The notes: generated by a model not told the origin, from the letters alone. A stretch of 64,000 nt of DNA from Bradyrhizobium cytisi (GCF_008123515.1 NZ_VSSR01000056.1:23757-87756); one strand, 5' to 3'; positions 1 through 7,631 are shown, numbered from the stretch's first letter. Program-made: numbers and translations.

Positions 1-1017
1 GAAAGCGAAGAGCGGCGCAGCATGGCAATCGCCGCCGGCAAGATGGGATCCTGGGACTGGGACTGGGTCAACGGCGACTGGATGTGGGACGAAGGCCAGT
101 ACCGCATCTTTGGCGTGACACCGGAGACGTTCAACGTCACCTCGGCCAACATCCAGGCGCTGCTGCACCCGGATGACGTGGACCAGTTCGGCCAGGCGAT
201 TGCCGCGTTCGATACCGGCGCGCACGCCTATGAAGGAGAGTTCCGCGTCTGCCGGCCCGATGGTGATGTGCGCTGGTGCGTCGGCACGGCCGCCGCGACT
301 ATGGATCCGGGCGGTCGAGTCGTGCGGGTGAGCGGCGTCACGGTCGATATCACCGAACGCAAGCGCGCCGAGGAACGGCAGAACCTGCTGGCGCGCGAAG
401 TCGATCACCGCGCCAAGAATGCGCTGGCTCTGGCACAGTCGATCGTGCGCCTCACCCGCGCCGACGAGGTCAAGGCTTACGTCAATGCCGTCGAGGGGCG
501 CATCAATGCGCTCGCGCGCGTGCACACCATCCTGTCGCTGTCGAGCTGGCAGGGCGCCGAGCTCTCCAAGCTCATCGAGGAAGAGCTTGCGCCCTATTCG
601 CTCGGCGGACAGATCAAGCTCGGGGGTCCCGAGGTGCAGTTGCTGCCGGCGACCGCCCAGACACTGGCGCTGGCGCTGCACGAGCTCTTCACCAATTCGG
701 CCAAGTATGGCGCGCTCTCGACCCGGTCGGGGCGGCTCGCGATCGGCTGGCAGGCCGAGAACGATCTCCTCACCTTGACGTGGGACGAGACCGGAGGGCC
801 GTTGGTCAGGACGCCGAAGTCGCGTGGCTTTGGCACAAGAAGCCTGCTGGCCAGTGTCGAATCCCAGCTCGGCGGACAGGCGCAGTTCGACTGGCGTCCA
901 GAGGGCTTGTTGTGCCGCCTTGATGTGCCATTGACGCGCAAGAGCGCGGCAACATCGGCGGTGCAGGACAAGTTCGAGGCCAGCACCTCTCCCGAACTTC
1001 AGCGCGCGTCGGGTTAG
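1..1017 (+). CDS. HWE-family sensor histidine kinase, 5' end cut off
   Basis: A PAS sensor domain of the PAS_3 type is followed by an HWE histidine kinase core. The frame is open to base 1, and the residues before the first ATG (base 22) read like the linker that normally precedes a PAS domain, so the true start lies outside the window. Counting from base 22, PAS spans about 1-115, the phospho-acceptor His is 129 (DHRAKN), the N-box Asn is 225 (HELFTNSAKYG), and the family's W-x-E block is at 254-256. HWE kinases are common in rhizobia and often pass phosphate to single receivers, for example in the general stress response. The signal sensed cannot be read from sequence. Its stop overlaps the stop of the convergent next gene by 3 bases. 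Confidence 0.85.
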   Translation, partial: ESEERRSMAIAAGKMGSWDWDWVNGDWMWDEGQYRIFGVTPETFNVTSANIQALLHPDDVDQFGQAIAAFDTGAHAYEGEFRVCRPDGDVRWCVGTAAATMDPGGRVVRVSGVTVDITERKRAEERQNLLAREVDHRAKNALALAQSIVRLTRADEVKAYVNAVEGRINALARVHTILSLSSWQGAELSKLIEEELAPYSLGGQIKLGGPEVQLLPATAQTLALALHELFTNSAKYGALSTRSGRLAIGWQAENDLLTLTWDETGGPLVRTPKSRGFGTRSLLASVESQLGGQAQFDWRPEGLLCRLDVPLTRKSAATSAVQDKFEASTSPELQRASG

Positions 1018-1265
1018 CGCGACGCAGCGACCTTCAGCCGTAACATCGGCCGCGGTTCATCGGCGACACGCCCTTCGAGCCAGGCTTCCGTTCGCGCGAG
1101 ATCGCGCAACGCCGTCGCGTAGCGGCGGGCGGCGCTGCGCTCCGCACCGCGCGGCAGCTTGCGTGCCTTACGCAACATGTCGGCCGCCGCGTTACGGTAG
1201 GCCAGCGAGCGATAGAGAAAGACCACCTTGCCCATATCGAATGTTCCCGTGTTGATGGCGTTCAT
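1014..1265 (-). CDS. Conserved small hypothetical protein (83 aa)
   Basis: A short soluble, Arg- and Ala-rich helical protein with no domain I can name. The chosen ATG at 1265 has a short purine stretch (GCGAAG) directly before it. An in-frame ATG at 1319 would add 18 residues, and further extension would run antisense to the small membrane protein at 1444. The composition (RKARKLPRGAERSAARR) suggests a basic helical segment. It is convergent with the HWE kinase, and their stop codons overlap. The reading frame looks real from its amino-acid composition, but the function is unknown. Confidence 0.5.
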   Translation of the reverse strand: MNAINTGTFDMGKVVFLYRSLAYRNAAADMLRKARKLPRGAERSAARRYATALRDLARTEAWLEGRVADEPRPMLRLKVAASR

Positions 1266-1443
1266 CTTCGCAAAGTCGGCATGAACGTCGGATGAAGCGG
1301 CAGATGACAATTCCTTCATGCGCATTGGAACCCGCGATTGCGGCACGCGTTTGCATGACAGATCGATCGGCAGTTCCATGCGCGCAAAAAAGTCGCCAAA
1401 TAGGTCGCCAAGCCTGATCTCTCCCACCGGCGTCATCAAATTA

Positions 1444-1647
1444 ATGACGCATGCGATGATGGGCGCTGCACTCGGTCTGGCCTTCACGCTCGCGCTCATT
1501 CTGGTCAATCCTGCGGTCGCAGAATTGCTGAACCACGGCGGCCGTGCGGCAGCCTTGGTCTTTGTCGGCACGATGGTGACGACGTTTGCCATCGGTGCCG
1601 CCCTGACGGGCGTCGTGCTCATCCTCAACGAGGACAAGGAATCTTGA
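1444..1647 (+). CDS. Small two-helix membrane protein (67 aa)
   Basis: Two hydrophobic helices, about residues 5-25 and 33-58, are separated by a short polar loop (LLNHGGR). The C-terminus is charged (NEDKES). This is the pattern of a small inner-membrane protein of unknown role. The upstream in-frame extension to 1318 is low-complexity and overlaps the oppositely oriented gene, so the ATG at 1444 is preferred, although no good Shine-Dalgarno is visible. A stand-alone function cannot be assigned. Confidence 0.5.
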   Translation: MTHAMMGAALGLAFTLALILVNPAVAELLNHGGRAAALVFVGTMVTTFAIGAALTGVVLILNEDKES

Positions 1648-1743
1648 AGCGCGCGTGAGGCGCAATGCGACGTATTGTTCGGAACTCCCGCGGCAAATAG
1701 CGGTTGGGTGCCTGCGTCAATTCAACTCAGGGAGTTCCCGCGC

Positions 1744-1974
1744 ATGAACACGACCAAGCTCGCTCTCGCCGTGATGTTGGCAACCGGCCTCGCCGCCGCG
1801 CCCTTCGCCGCACAGGCCAAGTCACACAAGGCCAAGCATGAATCATCGACCTCGTCCTCGCAAACGACAGGCGCCAACACGAAGTCCAAGGGCAGCGACA
1901 CCTCCGGTCAGGGCGGCTCTGACCAGGGCGGCACCATGACGAACAACAAGAGCGCCCCGGGCAACACCAAGTAA
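1744..1974 (+). CDS. Small secreted Ser/Lys/Gly-rich protein (76 aa)
   Basis: Residues 1 to about 25 form a clear Sec signal peptide (positive start, Leu/Ala core, cleavage near FAAQA-KS). The mature part is short, hydrophilic and disordered, rich in Ser, Thr, Lys, Gly and Gln, with no Cys and no recognisable fold. GGGAG lies 8 bases before the ATG and supports this start over the upstream ATG at 1675. A strong hairpin follows 10 bases after the stop, so the gene is probably its own transcription unit. Similar short exported proteins are often stress-induced in rhizobia, but that role is inferred here. Confidence 0.65.
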   Translation: MNTTKLALAVMLATGLAAAPFAAQAKSHKAKHESSTSSSQTTGANTKSKGSDTSGQGGSDQGGTMTNNKSAPGNTK

Positions 1975-1983
1975 GCTCGCCAG

Positions 1984-2015
1984 AGAACAGGCTTCGCGAG
2001 AGCGGGGCCTGTTCT
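1984..2015 (+). terminator. Hairpin after the small secreted protein gene
   Basis: AGAACAGGC (1984-1992) pairs perfectly with GCCTGTTCT (2007-2015) around a 14-base loop. There is only a short T tail (TT), so this is a terminator-like stem-loop and not a textbook intrinsic terminator. Confidence 0.5.
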
Positions 2016-2040
2016 TGGATGATCGAACATCCTCTCAGGG

Positions 2041-2208
2041 TCACATGGTCGGTGCGCGGGTCACAGCATCCCGGCCGGCCCGCCTCAAATCAACACCTTG
2101 CCAGTCGCGATCGCGATTGACGAGATCGCGTACGGCCACCTCGACATCGGCCATCTCCAGCCTCAAGGCACTGATTCTACGTCGAATTTCATTAATTCTG
2201 TTGTCCAT
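2041..2208 (-). CDS. Short helical hypothetical ORF (55 aa)
   Basis: Reading leftward from an ATG at 2208, the frame begins MDNRINEIRRRISALRLEM and continues as an amphipathic, charged helix with heptad-like spacing to about residue 33. It then turns into Arg-rich sequence ending at a TGA (2041-2043). The N-terminal half resembles a family of short coiled-coil proteins I associate with Bradyrhizobium. The C-terminal part looks unlike that family, so the gene may be shortened or frameshifted. No good ribosome site is visible. The upstream DNA is AT-rich and shared with the divergent DUF3072 gene. Confidence 0.4.
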   Translation of the reverse strand: MDNRINEIRRRISALRLEMADVEVAVRDLVNRDRDWQGVDLRRAGRDAVTRAPTM

Positions 2209-2280
2209 GACTTGTTAGAGGCTTGCTAGAACAAAATAAGAACATATAGTCAAGCCATGAACTCAGAATGGAGAGCGGAC

Positions 2281-2475
2281 ATGCAGGTTCAGGGCAAATA
2301 CGACGCCAAGGTTTTCCTCATGGAGCAGATGACCCGGGCGCAGGGGCTGCGACTGAAGCGGCTGAGTGAAGAGGCCTACCAACCCGCGCAATACGATCGC
2401 AGTCTGTCCTCTACCGAAGCGGCGCACCGCATCCAGGTGCTGGAAGCGGAGATCGAACTCGCGAACTCCTTCTAA
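2281..2475 (+). CDS. DUF3072-like small protein (64 aa)
   Basis: The pattern (MTRAQ, a Leu/Lys-rich helix, SEEAYQPAQYDRSLSSTEAAHRI) matches the DUF3072 family, in which a short helical unit ends in an A-x-x-x-I-x-x-L segment. Such proteins are widespread, soluble and uncharacterised. GGAGAG ends 5 bases before the ATG at 2281 and decides this start over the in-frame ATG at 2257. The AT-rich region just upstream (2215-2256) is a reasonable promoter. Confidence 0.7.
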   Translation: MQVQGKYDAKVFLMEQMTRAQGLRLKRLSEEAYQPAQYDRSLSSTEAAHRIQVLEAEIELANSF

Positions 2476-2558
2476 GGCTCGCGGCCGGCGCCTTTGGAAC
2501 GTTGGGTCAGCACTCCTGTTCTCTTCCGAGGCCAAGGGGAGGCCAAGGGAGAGAGTTG

Positions 2559-2831
2559 ATGGCACGCAAGGCAAAGAAGCGCCGCTACTCACGCAGCGCC
2601 AGCAGTGATGTCGAGCGCCAGACGCGGCGTTACAAGAAGGGGACTGCGAAGAGCGGTCGCGGCGGACGCGTAAAGAGCCGCAAGCAGGCGATTGCGATTG
2701 GCCTCTCGGAAGCGCGCAAGAAGGGCAAGAAGGTCCCGAAGAAGGCTTCGAAACGGAAGACGTCCAAGAAGAAAAGCGCGAAGAAGAGTTCGAAGCGCAA
2801 ATCCGCCAAGAGCAAATCCGCCAAGCGATGA
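2559..2831 (+). CDS. DUF6496 protein with histone-H1-like Lys tail (90 aa)
   Basis: The N-terminal half (about residues 1-50) matches the DUF6496 type: MARKAKKRR, then a Ser/Arg-rich segment, then KSRKQAIAIGLSEARKKG. The C-terminal 40 residues are almost only Lys, Ser and Arg, like the tail of eukaryotic histone H1 or of bacterial Hc-type proteins. Binding to DNA or another polyanion is therefore likely but inferred. GGGAGAG lies 6 bases before this ATG. The extra N-terminus available upstream (from 2502) has no support. Confidence 0.7.
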   Translation: MARKAKKRRYSRSASSDVERQTRRYKKGTAKSGRGGRVKSRKQAIAIGLSEARKKGKKVPKKASKRKTSKKKSAKKSSKRKSAKSKSAKR

Positions 2832-2843
2832 CGCCGATCGGCG

Positions 2844-3206
2844 TCAGATCATGGTGCCGGGCATGAAGCAGCGGATCGAAACGCCGAACGCCGTCTTGAC
2901 CGGCCAGACCATGGTGCGACCGGCGCGGTTCGGCTCGGTGATCACAGCTTCGTCGGGGACCTCGACCCATTCCCCATCAAGCCGGACTCGGTAGTGCCCG
3001 TTGTGCGAGTCCCAGTCAGGATCGGCCACGGCAACGCCGTCCGCGTCCGAACAGCACGGACCGAGATGGCTGCGCAGGCTGTCGAACCAGGGTTTTAGCG
3101 GCGAATCGGTGAAGCGGCCATCATCGCGCCCCATGGCACTTCCGGTCGACAGCAATAGAGGCGCCGCGAGCAGCGCAAGCTTCAGCGAGAGCTTCAATCG
3201 ATCCAT
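2844..3206 (-). CDS. Exported hypothetical protein (120 aa)
   Basis: The protein starts with a signal peptide (MDRLKLSLKLALLAAPLLLSTGSAMG). The mature part, about 95 residues, carries a Cys-Cys pair (GPCCSDADG), a tract of acidic and aromatic residues, and DGEWVEVPDEAV near the C-terminus. I recognise it only as a conserved rhizobial exported protein with no assigned function. The CC-SDADG segment could bind metal or form a disulfide, but this is not shown. The upstream in-frame extension to 3533 overlaps the terminator and the end of the protease gene and is rejected. Confidence 0.6.
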   Translation of the reverse strand: MDRLKLSLKLALLAAPLLLSTGSAMGRDDGRFTDSPLKPWFDSLRSHLGPCCSDADGVAVADPDWDSHNGHYRVRLDGEWVEVPDEAVITEPNRAGRTMVWPVKTAFGVSIRCFMPGTMI

Positions 3207-3431
3207 GTCGGCACCGATCAAATGCGAACCACCGGCCGGTTCCACAAAGCGGCCGGAGGTCCGAAGTTCCACTCCTGCAATTTGCCTCGGCGCCGTCATT
3301 GCCGCCAAAGCACAACACGCGATCTCAAAGTCTGACGAGTGAACGCGGCTTTTTCGGACGAACCCGTCATCATTGCTGCCGTTAACGAGAATGTTATCGG
3401 CGGCCTGTGGGTATCTCGGAAGGCGCGCACG

Positions 3432-3458
3432 AAAAAGGCGGCCCGCAGGCCGCCTTTT
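3432..3458 (-). terminator. Intrinsic terminator of the Do-family protease gene
   Basis: AAAAGGCGGCC (3433-3443) and GGCCGCCTTTT (3448-3458) form a perfect 11-bp stem with a 4-base loop, 35 bases after the protease stop. Read on the minus strand the stem ends in a run of T, as expected for a Rho-independent terminator. Confidence 0.9.
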
Positions 3459-3492
3459 GAATTTGCCGTCGAGACCAAGAGGCGTGATCAGA

Positions 3493-5034
3493 TCAGGCGA
3501 GCGGCACCGCGATGAACCGGGTCGCCTCCGCATTCTTCACCTGCAGCAGCACGCTGTTCTTGCCGGACGATTTGGCCTGCGCCAGCTCCGAGCGGACGTC
3601 GCCGACAGTGGCGACTGCCTTGCCGCCGACATTGAGGATGACGTCGCCGGTCTGGATGCCGCGCTGCGCCGCCGGTCCCTGCGGGTCGACCTCCGTGACC
3701 ACGACGCCCTTCTGACCTGCGCCCTGGACGTCGCCAGCGGGCGCCAGGCTGAGGCCGAGGCGCGGCGTGCCGGGGGCCTGCTGCGTCTTGCCGTCGTCAG
3801 CGTTGCCGCTTCCTTGGGCCTGCCGCTCGGTAGGCAGTTCGCCGAGCGCCAGCGTCACCGTCTTGGTGTCGCCCTTGTGGACGACATCGAGCTTCACGGA
3901 CGTGCCCGGCGCCAGCGTGGCGATGGTGCGGGCGAGATCGCGGGAGTCCTTGATCGCGGTGCCGTTGACGGCAGTGATGACATCGCCCGCCTCGATGCCG
4001 GCCTTCGCCGCCGGGCTGCCATCCTGCGGGTTATCGACGATTGCGCCGCGCGCCGCCTTCAGGCCGAGGCTGTCGGCGATCTCCGCCGTCACCGGTTGCA
4101 CCTGCACACCGAGCCAGCCGCGGGTGACAGCACCCTTGTCCTTCAACTGCGCGACCACGAGCTTTGCAGTCGAGGACGGAATATCGAAGCCGATGCCGAC
4201 CGAGCCGCCCGAGGGCGAGAAGATCGCGGTGTTCACGCCGATCACGTTGCCGTTCATGTCGAAGGCCGGACCGCCGGAGTTGCCCTTGTTGATGGGCGCA
4301 TCGATCTGGATGAAGTCGTCATACGGACCGTTGCCGATGTCGCGGCCGCTGGCCGAGACGATGCCGGCCGTCACGGTGCCGCCGAGGCCGAAGGGATTGC
4401 CAACAGCAACCACCCAGTCGCCGATCCGCGGCTTCTGGTCGGAGAATTTCACGAACGGAAAGTCCTTTTTGCCCTCGACCTTGATCAGCGCGAGATCGGT
4501 CTTCGGATCGGTGCCGACCACTTTCGCGGTGTAGATCGTGCCGTCGTCCGTCGTCACCTGCACCGACTGTGCATGGTCGACGACGTGGTTGTTGGTCACG
4601 GCATAGCCGTCGGCCGAGATGAAGAAGCCTGAGCCCTCGCCCGTGACCACCTGGTGACGTTGGCGCGGCATGCCGTTCATGCCGCCCGGAAAGCCGAACT
4701 GCCGCGAGAACTGGTCGAACGGAGAATCCTCATCCGAATCCATCCGGTTCTGTTGCAGCATCGCGCTCTTGTCGTTGTCCTGGTCGATCTTCACGCGCAC
4801 CGAGATGACGGCGGGCTTGACCTTGCTGACGAGGTCGCCGAAGCCCGGCGGCGTCGCGGCGCTTTCAGCTGCCTGCGCAGGCGCAATCAGGGAGTTCACG
4901 CCGAACGGCGTCGAAGCGGGAGACGCAGCCAGCACGGCCACGCCAAGTGCGGCCACGGTGCCAAGCAGCGCAAGCCGGCGCGGCTTCAGAATTGTACGGC
5001 TCTTGGTGGTGTCGGAATTGACGCGATCGATCAT
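3493..5034 (-). CDS. degP: Do-family periplasmic serine endopeptidase (DegP/DegQ type)
   Basis: This is a periplasmic chaperone-protease that degrades misfolded envelope proteins. With the ATG at 5034 the product has 513 residues. A signal peptide or anchor covers about 1-55 (LKPRRLALLGTVAALGVAVLA, ending near APAQAAES). The trypsin-like domain has the triad His150 (TNNHVV), Asp180 (KTDLAL) and Ser253 (GNSGGP). Two PDZ domains follow, at about 300-390 and 420-510. The length is normal for the family. An in-frame start at 5082 would add 16 residues, but these are encoded by the arms of an inverted repeat, so the later start is favoured. No good Shine-Dalgarno precedes 5034. The gene is transcribed alone and ends at a strong terminator. 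Confidence 0.9.
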   Translation of the reverse strand: MIDRVNSDTTKSRTILKPRRLALLGTVAALGVAVLAASPASTPFGVNSLIAPAQAAESAATPPGFGDLVSKVKPAVISVRVKIDQDNDKSAMLQQNRMDSDEDSPFDQFSRQFGFPGGMNGMPRQRHQVVTGEGSGFFISADGYAVTNNHVVDHAQSVQVTTDDGTIYTAKVVGTDPKTDLALIKVEGKKDFPFVKFSDQKPRIGDWVVAVGNPFGLGGTVTAGIVSASGRDIGNGPYDDFIQIDAPINKGNSGGPAFDMNGNVIGVNTAIFSPSGGSVGIGFDIPSSTAKLVVAQLKDKGAVTRGWLGVQVQPVTAEIADSLGLKAARGAIVDNPQDGSPAAKAGIEAGDVITAVNGTAIKDSRDLARTIATLAPGTSVKLDVVHKGDTKTVTLALGELPTERQAQGSGNADDGKTQQAPGTPRLGLSLAPAGDVQGAGQKGVVVTEVDPQGPAAQRGIQTGDVILNVGGKAVATVGDVRSELAQAKSSGKNSVLLQVKNAEATRFIAVPLA

Positions 5035-5040
5035 GTTGAA

Positions 5041-5082
5041 ATGTCCATGTTGGGTAAGTCGCCTTGCACCCAACATGGACAT
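5041..5082 (-). promoter_or_regulatory. Perfect 15-bp inverted repeat in the protease leader
   Basis: ATGTCCATGTTGGGT (5041-5055) and its exact reverse complement (5068-5082) flank a 12-base loop. The hairpin ends 6 bases before the protease ATG, covering the place where a ribosome site would lie. It could act as an RNA structure controlling translation or as a DNA operator. If translation starts at 5082 instead, the hairpin is coding. Confidence 0.6.
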
Positions 5083-5229
5083 CGTCACCTTACGGCGTCC
5101 CGTCCACGCGATTAAATCTTGGCAAAGAAAGTGCGGCCGGCGGCCGCAAGCCAGATTCTCGAAACGGACGTCGCGCTGCGCAATGAAAGCCCGGCGAGCA
5201 GCCCGTTGAGGAATTGCAGTTAGAGCGCT

Positions 5230-5442
5230 CTAAGCCGCGGCGGGGCGCTCCCATACCGCAGCTGCGATGGCGTCGTCTTCGCGTTGCGCATTGCACGCGT
5301 CGAAATGCGCCTTCAGCGCGATCTCGGCAAGATATTCGAAATGTTCGGCCTGGCCGAGCAGCTGCCAGTTCTGGAGCGGCCGATAGGCCGCCTGCTGGCG
5401 ACAGAGGGACGCCAGCGCGCGGTAGCGACGTACGTTCTCCAT
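5230..5442 (-). CDS. Small protein with an ENVRRYR motif, paralog 1 (70 aa)
   Basis: A short helical protein beginning MENVRRYRALASLCRQQAA. The pattern E-N-V-R-R-Y-R-x-x-A-S-L-x-R-Q-x-A-A-x-R-P-x-Q-x-W-x-L-L-x-Q-A is shared with the gene at 15803-16012, so the two are paralogs. AGGGAGG ends a few bases before the ATG at 5442 and decides that start over the GTG at 5463. No domain name is known to me. It lies between the protease and the downstream end of the cbb operon. The role is unknown. Confidence 0.65.
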   Translation of the reverse strand: MENVRRYRALASLCRQQAAYRPLQNWQLLGQAEHFEYLAEIALKAHFDACNAQREDDAIAAAVWERPAAA

Positions 5443-5552
5443 GAGACCCTCCCTCGCATTCACACAGGCTTATTACCCTGATTTGCGTCAGGCCGATGGC
5501 GGTTATGCAAAACATTTCTTGCGCCCACGGCCCGCTTAACCTGGGTTAATTT

Positions 5553-5837
5553 TCAGAAAACCTGCAGACGCCCATTGGTTCCTATCGGGCGAACCGAGCC
5601 TGGAAGCTGCGATGAGTTCAAGGCGTAGCGGCGGCGTTCGACGTTGATGCCGATCAGATCGCAATACTGTTCGATCGGTTCGGGCCTCCCGATGAGATAG
5701 CCCTGCATCTCCCCGCAGCCCTCGTGTTCCAGGAAGGCACGCTGCGCCTCCGTCTCCACCCCTTCCGCGACCACCGGCGCGACACAGCGCGGAGGCGGCA
5801 TTGGCGAGCAGCTTCCGCCGTAAGACCCAGGGAACAC
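5553..5837 (-). pseudogene. Remnant: C-terminal end of an EAL (c-di-GMP phosphodiesterase) domain
   Basis: From about 5774 down to 5650 the minus frame reads VVAEGVETEAQ, then GCGEMQGYLIGRPEP. These are the last conserved blocks of an EAL domain, the c-di-GMP phosphodiesterase. Nothing upstream in this frame matches the rest of the domain: the catalytic EAL motif, the metal ligands and the DDFG block are all missing, and neighbouring frames also give no continuous match. The leftward rpe gene ends at 5867, just before the fragment. It is best read as the tail of a gene lost by deletion next to the cbb operon. It cannot be an active enzyme. Confidence 0.75.
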
Positions 5838-5866
5838 GTCGCGGTCGCGCGCAACGCCTCCGTAGT

Positions 5867-6604
5867 CTACCGGATGCGCCCGCCTTCTCCTGCACGCATC
5901 GGCAGCGCGGAATGTTCCTGCAGTTTCGGAACCCGGGCGGCTTCCGCGGCAACGCGAATGGCGGCGATGTTAGCGGCATAGTCGGCACTGCTCTTGCCGC
6001 GGAAAACCGCGGAACCCGCCACGAGCGTATCCGCGCCGGCCTCGGCAACCGCAGCGGCATTGTCCCGTGTGACGCCACCATCGACCTCGAGACGGATCGG
6101 CCGCTCGCCGATCATGCTTCGAATGCGCCTGATCTTCTCGAGCTGGGATTCGAGGAAGGACTGGCCGCCGAACCCGGGGTTGACTGTCATCACCAGCACA
6201 AGATCTAGACGATCGAGCACATATTCGATCGCGCTCTCGGGCGTCGCCGGACACAGGCTGACGCCTGCCTTCTTGCCGAGTGCGCGGATCGCCTGGAGCG
6301 AACGGTCGAGATGCGGGCCCGCCTCGGCATGGACGGTGATGACATCGGCCCCCGCCTTCGCGAACGCCTCCAGATAGGGATCGACAGGCGCGATCATCAG
6401 ATGCACGTCAAAGACCTTCTTCGTCGCCGGACGGATCGCCTTGACGACATCTGCGCCAAAGCTGATATTCGGCACGAAGTGGCCGTCCATGATGTCGCAG
6501 TGGATCCAGTCGGCGCCGGCCGCATCGATCGCTGCGATCTCCTCGCCGAGGCGCGCGAAATCCGCCGCAAGGATCGAGGGGGCGATAATGATCTCCCTGG
6601 TCAT
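5867..6604 (-). CDS. rpe: Ribulose-phosphate 3-epimerase, last gene of the cbb operon
   Basis: Interconverts D-ribulose 5-phosphate and D-xylulose 5-phosphate in the regenerative part of the Calvin cycle and in the pentose phosphate pathway. It is a TIM-barrel protein of 245 aa, slightly longer than the usual ~220 because of a C-terminal tail. Metal and catalytic residues are visible: His35 and Asp37 (IHCDIMDGHF), His68 (FDVHLM) and Asp175 (EVDGGV), with the MTVNPGFGGQ phosphate loop at about 139-148. The ATG overlaps the cbbX stop by 4 bases (ATGA), which implies translational coupling. In this context it is the cbbE of the operon. Confidence 0.95.
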   Translation of the reverse strand: MTREIIIAPSILAADFARLGEEIAAIDAAGADWIHCDIMDGHFVPNISFGADVVKAIRPATKKVFDVHLMIAPVDPYLEAFAKAGADVITVHAEAGPHLDRSLQAIRALGKKAGVSLCPATPESAIEYVLDRLDLVLVMTVNPGFGGQSFLESQLEKIRRIRSMIGERPIRLEVDGGVTRDNAAAVAEAGADTLVAGSAVFRGKSSADYAANIAAIRVAAEAARVPKLQEHSALPMRAGEGGRIR

Positions 6605-7533
6605 GTCTTTGCACTCCGCGCATCTGCCCCGCCGCTGAAGACACGGCTCGCCAGGACGTCGATGGGATCGATTGTCTCGAGAGCGGCAACGTCGAGCATG
6701 CGGTCGAGATCCGACACCAGGCGATCGGCCTGCCGCAGACGAATGCGATCGACGGCGTTGCGGATCGAGCGCGCATTGGAGAAGAACGGCTGGGTCCGGC
6801 GCAACGCGATGTACTTCTCGAAGGCCTCGCGCGCAGCCACCGAGAGGCGGTAGCCGCGCTCCCTCAGCATCAGCTCGGCGATGACCAGCAGCTCGGCTTC
6901 CGCATAATCCGGAAATTCGATGTGATGGGCGATGCGCGAGCGGAAGCCGGGATTGGAGGCGAAGAAGCTCGTCATGCGCTCGCCATAGCCGGCGAGGATC
7001 ACCACGAGGTCTTCGCGCTGGTTCTCCATCACCTGGAGCAGGATCTCGATCGCCTCCTGGCCGTAGTCGCGTTCGTTGTCGGGCCGGTGCAGGTAGTAGG
7101 CCTCGTCGATGAAGAGCACGCCGCCCATCGCCTTCTTCAGGATCTCCTTCGTCTTCGGCGCGGTGTGGCCGATATATTGCCCGACAAGATCGTCTCGCGT
7201 CACCGAGATCACCTGCCCGCGCCGCACGAAGCCGAGCCCGTGCAGGATCTTTGCCATGCGCAACGCCACTGTGGTCTTGCCGGTACCGGGATTGCCGGTG
7301 AACGACATGTGCAGTGTCGGTGGTGCCGATGCGAGGCCCGCACGCTGGCGGATCCGCTCGATCAGCAGCAGCGAGGCGATCTGGCGCACCCGGTTCTTGA
7401 CCGGGCGGAGGCCGATCAGCTCCTGATCGAGCTGTTGCAGCGTGTCGGTGATCCCGGCCGCTTCGGCCTCCTTGCGGAGATCGAAATGGGTCTCACCGCC
7501 TTCGGCGGCCGTTGCATGGGGAACGTCGAGCAT
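6601..7533 (-). CDS. cbbX: CbbX, AAA+ activase of red-type RuBisCO
   Basis: A hexameric AAA+ ATPase that removes inhibitory sugar phosphates from form IC RuBisCO by pulling the large-subunit C-terminus into its pore. The protein has 310 aa, the normal size. Walker A is at 80-87 (GNPGTGKT), the pore loop YIG at about 120-122, and Walker B at about 139-148 (VLFIDEAYYL). GAGG 5 bases before the ATG at 7533 favours that start over a GTG two codons earlier. It is separated from cbbS by 98 bases holding a stem-loop, and overlaps rpe downstream. Its presence fits the red-type large subunit encoded upstream. Confidence 0.97.
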   Translation of the reverse strand: MLDVPHATAAEGGETHFDLRKEAEAAGITDTLQQLDQELIGLRPVKNRVRQIASLLLIERIRQRAGLASAPPTLHMSFTGNPGTGKTTVALRMAKILHGLGFVRRGQVISVTRDDLVGQYIGHTAPKTKEILKKAMGGVLFIDEAYYLHRPDNERDYGQEAIEILLQVMENQREDLVVILAGYGERMTSFFASNPGFRSRIAHHIEFPDYAEAELLVIAELMLRERGYRLSVAAREAFEKYIALRRTQPFFSNARSIRNAVDRIRLRQADRLVSDLDRMLDVAALETIDPIDVLASRVFSGGADARSAKT

Positions 7534-7543
7534 GGGCACCTCG

Positions 7544-7579
7544 AAGAAAAGAGCTTCGCCGCGAGGGGAGCGGCGAAGC
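7544..7579 (-). terminator. Stem-loop with U-rich tail between cbbS and cbbX
   Basis: GCTTCGCCGC (7553-7562) pairs perfectly with GCGGCGAAGC (7570-7579) around 7 bases. On the transcribed minus strand the stem is followed by CTCTTTTCTT. This resembles a leaky terminator or an mRNA-stabilising 3' end that could keep cbbLS transcript above cbbX-rpe. Confidence 0.6.
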
Positions 7580-7631
7580 AGTAGTCCGCCAAGGATACGG
7601 AGCAGGGAGTGCTCCGCGCGGAAGGGAGTGG

